DNA from: DASVBJ01 sp036375895
Lineage (GTDB): Bacteria > Actinomycetota > Actinomycetes > JACCUZ01
Length of the DNA: 15,102 bases
Reading direction: 5' to 3'
Assembly (NCBI GenBank): GCA_036375895.1
Contig: DASVBJ010000106.1
Coordinates: 1-15,102 of the forward strand
A program made the position numbers and the translations under genes. Positions 6,505 to 12,050 of the stretch are shown here, piece after piece; the stretch's first letter is position 1, and the number at the start of each line of letters is the position of its first letter. The notes below the pieces were generated by a model. It was not told the origin of the DNA. It did not search any database and was given only the letters and a program-made list of their open reading frames with translations.

Positions 6505-6771
6505 ATGGCCACGTGCAGGGACTGCAGTCAGGAGATGACCACCGCCACCTCGTGCTCGGTGGTGGTGCTGCACACGGGAGGCGTGCCGATCGCCGTGGTT
6601 CCGTACGGACAGGAGCGCCGCCGCGGCAGGCACGGCCCGGCCTCCCGGCGATGTGGTGACTGCGGCGTCGCGACCGGCGGACTGCACCACCCGGGCTGCG
6701 ACCTGGCCGAGTGCCCGCGCTGCCGTGGACAGCTGTTGAGCTGCGGGTGCCCGTTCGACGAGCTTCGCTGA
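6505..6771 (+). CDS. Cysteine-rich zinc-ribbon-like protein, 88 aa
   Basis: This small protein has ten cysteines (residues 4, 7, 17, 50, 53, 65, 70, 73, 80, 82). The pairs CRDC, CGDC and CPRC and the end motif HHPGCDLAECPRCRGQLLSC suggest at least one, probably two, zinc knuckles. Similar short proteins ending in a CPxCxGQLxSCGC motif are common in bacteria and are annotated only as hypothetical or zinc-ribbon proteins. The start at 6505 is chosen over the in-frame ATG at 6460 because the first CxxC begins at residue 4 and CACGCT lies seven bases before the ATG, as in leaderless promoters; there is no good ribosome binding site. Its transcript should end at the perfect hairpin at 6826-6868. 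A nucleic-acid-binding or metal-binding role is possible but nothing in the context shows which. Confidence 0.7.
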   Translation: MATCRDCSQEMTTATSCSVVVLHTGGVPIAVVPYGQERRRGRHGPASRRCGDCGVATGGLHHPGCDLAECPRCRGQLLSCGCPFDELR

Positions 6772-6825
6772 AGGGCGGGACCCCTCGTCGCCGCACTGAC
6801 CACGACGAGACAGTCCGTGCCGCGC

Positions 6826-6868
6826 GCGCGTGTGCTCTGCCACAGATCTCGTGGCAGAGCACACGCGC
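6826..6868. terminator. Bidirectional terminator, perfect 18-bp stem
   Basis: GCGCGTGTGCTCTGCCAC (6826-6843) and GTGGCAGAGCACACGCGC (6851-6868) pair exactly around the loop AGATCTC. It lies between the convergent 88-aa and MMPL genes, so it can serve both strands. A smaller 7-bp hairpin (CTCGTCG 6784, CGACGAG 6803) precedes it. Confidence 0.85.
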
Positions 6869-6933
6869 AGCAGGGGCGGGGCGACCCCGGCGGCTCCGTC
6901 AGGCGGCGCGGGCCGATCGCCCGGGCCGGCGGC

Positions 6934-9219
6934 TCAGCCGGTCGCCGGCTCCGGCTGACCCAAGGGCCGCGGCAGGTGCACCTCGGGCCGGCCCTCGATG
7001 TGCAGATGGGGGAGCCGGTCGCCGAGCCAGGACGGCAGCCACCAGTTCGCCCGGCCCATCAGGTGCATCACGGCAGGCACGAGCAGCATCCGCACGATCG
7101 TCGCGTCGATGAGGATGGCTGCGGCCATGCCCACGCCGATCACCTTGAGCACCACGTCGGGGCTCGGCACGAACGCGGAGAACACCGCGATCATGATCGC
7201 CGCTGCCGCGGTGATGACGCGGCCGGTGCCGGCCAGGCCCTCGACGATGGCCCGCGCGTTGTCGCCGCTGCGGGTCCAGGCCTCGCGCATCCGGCTGATC
7301 AGGAACACCTCGTAGTCCATCGACAGCCCGAACAGCACCGCGAACATCAGCACTGGCACGAACGCGGGCAGTGGCGTCTCGGTGTCGATGCCGATCAGCC
7401 GGCCGGCCCAGCCGCCCTGCAGCACGAGCGCGACCACGCCGTATGCCGCGCCGACCGACAGCAGGTTCATCACCGCCGCCTTGACCGCGATCACGATGCT
7501 GCGGAACGCCACGACGAGCAGCAGCATCGACAGGGCCACCACGCCACCGATGAGCAGCGGGATGCGCCGGGCGATGTTCTGCGTGCTGTCGATGGAGGTC
7601 GCGGTCACGCCGCCGACGTGCACGATGGTGCCCGTGCCCTGCGTCGCAGCCGGGAGGGTGGTGTCGCGCAGCCTGTGCACGAGGTCCTCGGTCCGGGCGT
7701 CCTGCGGCCCGGTGGTCGGTACGACGGTGAGCACCGCGGTGTCGCCGGCCTGGTTGACCTGGGGTGACGTGACAGCGGCGACGCCGGGCGTGGTCCGGAG
7801 CGTGGCCGCCAGCGACGAAAGCGTCGACGTGTCACCGGGCCGGGGCAGCTCGGCCGCCAGCAGCAGCGGGCCGTTCGCACCGGCACCGAAGCCGGTCGCC
7901 TGCAGGTCGTAGGCCTGCCGGGTCGACGTCTCCTCGCGGTTGTTGCCGGCGTCGGGGAAACCGAAGCGGACGCCCAGGAACGGCGCGGCCAGCGCGAGGA
8001 GCAGCGCCACGCCTCCGAGGACACCCAGCACCCGTCGCCGCTCGACCAGCCGGCTCCAGCGAAGCCAGGCACGGCTCGGCTCGACGTGCCCGCCGACCGC
8101 GACAGAGGGGTCGGCGCGCCGGTGCAGAGGCAGCCGCAGGCGGTCGACGTGACGCCCGAGGTAGCCCAGCAGGGCGGGGAAGAGCGTGACGCTGGCAGCC
8201 ATCACCACGAGCACACCGAGGATGGTCACGAGCGCGGCGCCCCGCATGAACGACAGCCCCATGGCGAACAGCCCGAGCATGCTGATGACGACCGTGCTGC
8301 CGGCGACCATCACCGACCGACCCGCGGTGTCGAGGGTCGCGGCGGTCGCGTCCTCCGGGCCCAGGCCGACCGCGCGCCACTCGCGGAATCGCGTGACCAT
8401 GAGCAGCACGTAGTCGATGCCGATGCCGATGCCGATCATCGTGGCCAGCGAGGTGGACCAGTCCGGCGCGTCGACCAGGGCGATGAGCAGGCCGGTCAGC
8501 AGGCTGCTGACGGCGAGCCCGGCCACGGCGACGAGGATCGGCAGACCGGCGGCGACGACGGAGCCGAAGGTGAGCAGCAGGATCACGGCTGCCGCCGTGA
8601 TGCCGATGGCCTCGGAGCCGATCGATGGTTGCTCGGCCTGCTGGATCGACTGGCCGCCGAGCGCGACGTCGAGCCCGGGCCGCTCGGCCCGGTCGGCGAG
8701 GGCCAGCAGGCGCTTGCCGTCCTCGACCGGCATGTCGACGGGGTTCGTCACGTCGAGCCGAGCGTGGGCGACGATCGTCCGCCCGTCGGGGGAGATCCCC
8801 CCCGGTGCGGCGAACGGGTCGTCCACGGCCGCTACGTGGGGGACACCCGCGACGTCCCTCAGCAGCGCCTGTACGGCGGTGCGGGTGGCCGGGTCGTCGG
8901 CTCCCGCTCGCGCCCGCACCACCACGTCGACGGTGTCGCCCGCCTGCGCGGGGAACCGCTGCTCGAGGAGGTCCTGGGCCGCCCGCGAGTCGGACCCGGG
9001 CGCGGAGTAGTCAGCCTTGAACTCGCCGCCGAACACGGCGGACAGGGCACCCGCGAGCACGAGGGCGAAGACCCACAGCAGCAGGGTGCGGCCGCGGCGG
9101 CGGAAGGCCAGGCGGCCGAGGCGACCCAGTGGGCCGGGCCGGTCCGGCCCGTCGGGAGCCGGGGTGGGGCGGGGGACGGGAGGGTGGGACCGGGTGGTCT
9201 CGGTGGTCGGGGCGCTCAT
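6934..9219 (-). CDS. MMPL/RND-superfamily membrane transporter
   Basis: A 761-aa protein with the two-fold repeated MMPL layout: a disordered Pro-rich cytoplasmic N-terminus (1-40), TM1 (about 44-64), an extracellular domain (about 65-205), a five-helix bundle (about 205-355), a cytoplasmic linker, TM7, a second outer domain, and a second bundle near the C-terminus. The proton-relay type motifs GIGIGIDYVLLMVTRFREW (D269-Y270) and its counterpart GLSMDYEVFLISRMREAW are both present, so it looks functional. Such proteins use the proton gradient to move lipids, drugs or other hydrophobic compounds. The cognate substrate is not apparent. The ATG at 9219 has GAGG 7 bases upstream. It is divergent from a TetR gene across 125 bases that contain a perfect operator-like palindrome, so repression by that TetR and release by a ligand are likely. 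Confidence 0.95.
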   Translation of the reverse strand: MSAPTTETTRSHPPVPRPTPAPDGPDRPGPLGRLGRLAFRRRGRTLLLWVFALVLAGALSAVFGGEFKADYSAPGSDSRAAQDLLEQRFPAQAGDTVDVVVRARAGADDPATRTAVQALLRDVAGVPHVAAVDDPFAAPGGISPDGRTIVAHARLDVTNPVDMPVEDGKRLLALADRAERPGLDVALGGQSIQQAEQPSIGSEAIGITAAAVILLLTFGSVVAAGLPILVAVAGLAVSSLLTGLLIALVDAPDWSTSLATMIGIGIGIDYVLLMVTRFREWRAVGLGPEDATAATLDTAGRSVMVAGSTVVISMLGLFAMGLSFMRGAALVTILGVLVVMAASVTLFPALLGYLGRHVDRLRLPLHRRADPSVAVGGHVEPSRAWLRWSRLVERRRVLGVLGGVALLLALAAPFLGVRFGFPDAGNNREETSTRQAYDLQATGFGAGANGPLLLAAELPRPGDTSTLSSLAATLRTTPGVAAVTSPQVNQAGDTAVLTVVPTTGPQDARTEDLVHRLRDTTLPAATQGTGTIVHVGGVTATSIDSTQNIARRIPLLIGGVVALSMLLLVVAFRSIVIAVKAAVMNLLSVGAAYGVVALVLQGGWAGRLIGIDTETPLPAFVPVLMFAVLFGLSMDYEVFLISRMREAWTRSGDNARAIVEGLAGTGRVITAAAAIMIAVFSAFVPSPDVVLKVIGVGMAAAILIDATIVRMLLVPAVMHLMGRANWWLPSWLGDRLPHLHIEGRPEVHLPRPLGQPEPATG

Positions 9220-9251
9220 CGTCGTACCTCGAATGAAGGGCCGTCAGGACA

Positions 9252-9266
9252 GTTATGACTCATAAC
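9252..9266. promoter_or_regulatory. Probable TetR operator, 15-bp palindrome
   Basis: GTTATGA-C-TCATAAC is a perfect 7+1+7 palindrome in the divergent MMPL/tetR gap. On the MMPL side a perfect -35 TTGACA (minus strand, plus-strand positions 9287-9292) lies about 21 bases upstream of TTATGA, so the palindrome covers or abuts the likely -10 region of the exporter promoter. It is the best candidate for the site of the neighbouring TetR protein. Confidence 0.6.
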
Positions 9267-9285
9267 GAACACGAGGTCGCTTCAC

Positions 9286-9332
9286 TTGTCAAGGGGCTTA
9301 ACCTGTGTAACGATGCTTAACGCAACCGTTAC
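9286..9332. promoter_or_regulatory. tetR promoter region with second set of repeats
   Basis: TTGTCA (9286-9291) may be a -35 for tetR with TAACGA or AACGAT (9308-9314) as -10. The segment also carries a CTTAAC direct repeat (9297 and 9316, 19 bases apart) and an inverted pair GTAACG/CGTTAC (9307-9312, 9327-9332) ending just before the ribosome binding site. These may form an autoregulatory operator different from the one at 9252. Confidence 0.4.
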
Positions 9333-9344
9333 CTGGGAGGACCG

Positions 9345-10061
9345 ATGACGCCCGTCCTCGGCGCACGTCGGGAACGTGCCCGCGCCGCGACGATCGACGA
9401 GATCAAGCAGACGGCGCTCGCCCTGATGCGCGAGCAGCAGACGACTGACGTCCGGTTCACCGACATCGCCCGCGAGATGGGCATGACGCCGCCCGCGCTC
9501 TACCGCTACTTCGCCGACCGTGACGAGCTCCTCACCGCGCTGATCGCTGACGCGTACGACGAGCTCGGGCGGGCGATGGCCGAGGCTCTGGCACCGATCC
9601 CTGAGCGGGACGTGGCCGCCCGATGGCTGGCGGCCGCGCAGGCCTACCGGCACTGGGCCCGACAGGAGCCACAGCAGTTCGCGCTGATCCTGGGACTGCC
9701 GGTGCCCGGCTACGTCGCGCCGCAGGACGGCCCGACCACCGAGGCCTCGCAGCGGGCGATGGCCCAGCTGAGCGGGCTGTTCGTGTCGGCCCTCGAGCAC
9801 GGGAAGCTGCACAAGCCCCTGCTCCGCGAGGTCGACGACGTCATCGAGGTGTGCGCGCTGGGCAAGAACGAGGACCTCGGCTGCGAGATCCCGGCGGCGA
9901 ACTTCCAGGCGATGCTGCACGCCTGGGCGTCCCTGCACGGCTTCACGTCGCTGGAGGCCTACGGCCATCTCGACTGGATGGAGCCCGAGGCCCGCGACGC
10001 GCTGTTCGTCGCGCAGGTGCGGCTGGCCGCGAAGGTGTCCGGGCTGCCCACCACGGCATAG
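9345..10061 (+). CDS. TetR/AcrR family regulator with WHG (TetR_C_13) domain
   Basis: A 238-aa repressor-type regulator. GGGAGG sits 4 bases before the ATG. The N-terminal helix-turn-helix spans about residues 15-65, with the recognition segment FTDIAREMGMTPPALYRYFADRDELL typical of TetR proteins. The C-terminal ligand domain has the WHG-type signature seen in TetR_C_13 proteins: AYRHWARQEPQQFALILGLPVPGY (about 104-127) and AWASLHGFTSLE near residue 200. Such proteins often control efflux or lipid-related genes next to them. It is divergent from the MMPL transporter, and the intergenic gap holds a perfect 15-bp palindrome on the transporter side and further repeats on its own side, so it probably represses the transporter and itself. 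Its 3' end is only 8 bases from the end of the convergent 94-aa gene. Confidence 0.93.
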   Translation: MTPVLGARRERARAATIDEIKQTALALMREQQTTDVRFTDIAREMGMTPPALYRYFADRDELLTALIADAYDELGRAMAEALAPIPERDVAARWLAAAQAYRHWARQEPQQFALILGLPVPGYVAPQDGPTTEASQRAMAQLSGLFVSALEHGKLHKPLLREVDDVIEVCALGKNEDLGCEIPAANFQAMLHAWASLHGFTSLEAYGHLDWMEPEARDALFVAQVRLAAKVSGLPTTA

Positions 10062-10069
10062 CGGCGCGC

Positions 10070-10354
10070 CTATCCGCCCGACCGGCCGGACAGAGCGGTC
10101 TCGGTGCGGTCGTAGGCGACGGCGGCCTCGTCGAGTGACCTCGCCACGTCGTCGACGTGGCGGCGGATGAGGGCGAGGGAGTGGTCCCAGGCCTGCGCGT
10201 GATGACGCAGCGCCTCGGTCAGCGCTCGGCTGCCGGTCACCCCGGTGGAGGCCTCGGCGGCTGCGTGGCGCACCGACGAGGCATCGGCGGCCGCGGCGCG
10301 CAGCCGGCGGGCGACGTCGCGGAGCGTGCTGGGGTCGACCTCGATCTCGGACAT
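10070..10354 (-). CDS. EspC/WXG100-like type VII secretion target, 94 aa
   Basis: A 94-residue, almost entirely helical protein beginning MSEIEVDPSTLRDVARRLRAAAADASSVRHAA and ending LIRRHVDDVARSLDEAAVAYDRTETALSG. Two long amphipathic helices joined by a short linker, the size, and the closing pattern (V..AA.AYDRTE) fit the EspC/DUF2580-like or WXG100-like proteins that are exported by, or form dimers for, ESX type VII systems. No classical W-x-G is at the turn, so the EspC-type group fits better. Divergent from it, 101 bases away, is a large protein with a W-x-G helical N-terminus, so the two may be secretion partners. CAGCAT six bases before the ATG fits a leaderless transcript; no ribosome binding site is seen. 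No ESX machinery (EccC, EccD, MycP) is in the window. Confidence 0.75.
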   Translation of the reverse strand: MSEIEVDPSTLRDVARRLRAAAADASSVRHAAAEASTGVTGSRALTEALRHHAQAWDHSLALIRRHVDDVARSLDEAAVAYDRTETALSGRSGG

Positions 10355-10360
10355 GCGCCC

Positions 10361-10448
10361 ATGCTGCCGTCGGTCACCCGGTCCGCGGGCGCCCCGTGAC
10401 CCGGCTGTGGACGACGACGGCTGTGGAAAGGCCGCGTCCTGCCACGGT
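10361..10448. promoter_or_regulatory. Divergent leaderless promoters of the type VII-like pair
   Basis: On the minus strand CAGCAT (plus 10361-10366) lies six bases before the ATG of the 94-aa gene. On the plus strand CACGGT (10443-10448) lies seven bases before the ATG at 10456. Both resemble the TANNNT -10 of leaderless actinobacterial promoters. No -35 elements stand out between them. Confidence 0.35.
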
Positions 10449-10455
10449 GATGGGC

Positions 10456-11676
10456 ATGCCGACGACGTACCCCTCGCTGGGCCTCGACCCGTGCCCGGGA
10501 GACCCCGACGCCCTCGACGCGCTGGCCCGCCGGTGCCGCCGGGCGGCCCACGGGTTGCGCGCAGACGTCGACGCGCTGCGCGGCGCTCCCGGGGCCGCGC
10601 AGTGGCAGGGGGTGGCAGCGCGCGCCTTCCGGGGCTACGTGAGCGTGCTGCCGCGCGACCTCACCCGTGCGGCGGCGGCGTACGACGCTGTCGACCGGGC
10701 GCTTCGCGCCTACGTCCTCGCCCTGCGGCAGGGGATCGCGCAGGCCCGGCGGGCGGAGGACGAGGCCGCCGCTCTCGACCGGCTGCTGCGGGCCGCCCGG
10801 CTGCAGCGTGAGGTCGTGGTCGACGACCCGATGGCCGTCGCGACCGTCGACCGCCGGCTCGCGGGTCTCGAGGAGGAGCGCGCCGCCCTGCACCGGCGCG
10901 CCGGCCGGCTGGCCGCCGAGCTCGACCGGGCCGCCGACCAGGCGGCACGCGTCGTCATGGCGGCCAGCGAGGCGCCGTACCACCGGCCCTCGCTGCTGCA
11001 CCGCCTGCTCGACGGCGCAGGGGAGTGGGTCGACCGGCACGCCGGACTGCTGACCGAGCTCTCCGGCGTGCTGAAAGCGGTCTCGGCGGTCGCCGGGGTG
11101 CTCTCGCTCATCCCGGTCCTGGCCCCGTTCTGCGGGCCGATCGCCGTCGCCGCGGGGCTCGTCGCGCTCGGCATCGACGCCGCCCTGGCCGCACGCGGTC
11201 GCGCGTCCTGGCGGTCGCTCGCCGTCGACGCGGGGCTCTCCGCCGTGCCCGGTGCCGGCCGGGCCGTCCGGTACGCCGTGCGGGAGGTGCGGACGGCCCG
11301 GCAGACGGTCGTCGTCTACCGGGTCGAGGGCACCGCGAACACCCGCGTCGTCGTCGGGTCCGAGGGTGATGTGACCTTCCGGGGCAACGGCATGCTCTTC
11401 CTGAACTTCGGGCAGCAGCGGCGGGCCGAGGAGTTCCTGGCCATGCGGGTGCAGCAGGGCATGCCCGGGGCGAGCATGAAGACCTTCCGGGTACGCCGGG
11501 AGGCGCTCGAGGACCTGCGCGCCCGCGCGGTGGACGAGGTGGACGGGAAAGCCGACCTGTCCCGGCCGCTGCGCGTCGACGTCAGCCGGGCGCCGGACCA
11601 GTTCGGCCTGCGGCGAGGGCACGTCCGCGAGCTGCGGGAGCACGTCGTGCCGGGCAGCGGCCGGGTCCTGCGGTGA
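10456..11676 (+). CDS. Putative type VII-secreted toxin-like protein with unassigned C-terminal domain
   Basis: A 406-aa protein in three parts. Residues 15-170 are helical, with W50-Q-G52 in a helix turn followed by ARAFRGYVSVLPRDLTRAAAAYDAVDRAL, much like the WXG/LXG leader of type VII substrates. Residues 198-246 are hydrophobic and glycine-rich (VSAVAGVLSLIPVLAPFCGPIAV begins near 209), a possible membrane-inserting or pre-toxin segment. Residues 285-406 form a compact C-terminal domain with YRVEGTANTRVVV, GMLFLNFGQ, EEFLAMR and DVSRAPDQFGLR. I recall similar domains at the ends of polymorphic toxins but cannot name the activity; an ADP-ribosyltransferase-like fold is only a guess. ATG 10456 is chosen for the CACGGT -10 seven bases upstream; ATG 10450 is an alternative. 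No immunity gene follows: the next gene is 374 bases on. A hairpin terminator lies 50 bases after the stop. Confidence 0.75.
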   Translation: MPTTYPSLGLDPCPGDPDALDALARRCRRAAHGLRADVDALRGAPGAAQWQGVAARAFRGYVSVLPRDLTRAAAAYDAVDRALRAYVLALRQGIAQARRAEDEAAALDRLLRAARLQREVVVDDPMAVATVDRRLAGLEEERAALHRRAGRLAAELDRAADQAARVVMAASEAPYHRPSLLHRLLDGAGEWVDRHAGLLTELSGVLKAVSAVAGVLSLIPVLAPFCGPIAVAAGLVALGIDAALAARGRASWRSLAVDAGLSAVPGAGRAVRYAVREVRTARQTVVVYRVEGTANTRVVVGSEGDVTFRGNGMLFLNFGQQRRAEEFLAMRVQQGMPGASMKTFRVRREALEDLRARAVDEVDGKADLSRPLRVDVSRAPDQFGLRRGHVRELREHVVPGSGRVLR

Positions 11677-11725
11677 CCGGAGGGCGGTGTCCCGCTCGGG
11701 CGTTGCCGTGGGGCGGTCGCAACGC

Positions 11726-11766
11726 GCGACGGCCGGCCGAGGGCGATGCCCCCGGCCGGCCGTCGC
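11726..11766 (+). terminator. Intrinsic terminator after toxin-like gene
   Basis: GCGACGGCCGGCC (11726-11738) pairs perfectly with GGCCGGCCGTCGC (11754-11766). The inner bases continue the stem with one mismatch (GAGGG against CCCCC), leaving a very short loop. It is about 50 bases after the stop at 11676 and has no T-run. Confidence 0.75.
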
Positions 11767-11789
11767 GTCCCCCGCCCGTTCCCCCGTCA

Positions 11790-11848
11790 CCCCGTGGGTC
11801 CCGCGGTGACCCGTCCCCCTTTGGTCCCGCGGTCTCCCCGTGGTCCCG
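11790..11848. repeat. Three imperfect direct repeats upstream of SARP gene
   Basis: CCCC followed by GGTCCCGCGGT occurs at 11790-11807 and 11816-11833, and a third, weaker copy (CCCCGTGGTCCCG) at 11836-11848. The set lies about 200 bases before the SARP start. SARP proteins bind direct repeats, but those are usually near the -35, so the meaning is open. The remainder of the 374-base gap holds only short GC palindromes such as GCCGGA-TCG-TCCGGC (11897-11911). Confidence 0.5.
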
Positions 11849-12038
11849 GAGGCCCCCGCATCCCCCGCCTGCGGCTCCGGCGCCTCGCATTCCATGGCCG
11901 GATCGTCCGGCGATCCCCTCGGCCGGACGCCCCGGCGGATGTCTCGTCGCCGGAACCGTTGCCCAGCATTCCCTGGTCCGCTAACAGGCCGCTATCAGCC
12001 GTCGCCGCCGGATCCGCCCGGCCGGGGCCCTCCCGACC

Positions 12039-12044
12039 TACCCT
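12039..12044 (+). promoter_or_regulatory. -10 element of leaderless SARP transcript
   Basis: TACCCT is followed by TCTCGG and then the GTG start at 12051. The hexamer fits TANNNT and places transcription start at or next to the start codon. No ribosome binding site is present, which supports a leaderless mRNA. Confidence 0.55.
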
Positions 12045-12050
12045 TCTCGG

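Noticed and set aside
6055..6864. 269-codon open frame on the minus strand
   Set aside because: It would cover both small plus-strand genes and the 11-bp repeats; composition is Arg/His/Pro-rich with no domain, and the plus-strand frames have better starts and cysteine motifs.
8086..9258. 390-codon open frame on the plus strand
   Set aside because: It is antisense to the MMPL transporter and rich in Asp/His/Gly/Arg; a shadow frame.
10237..11895. 552-codon open frame on the minus strand
   Set aside because: It is antisense to the toxin-like gene and overlaps the 94-aa gene; it has low-complexity composition and no recognisable motif.
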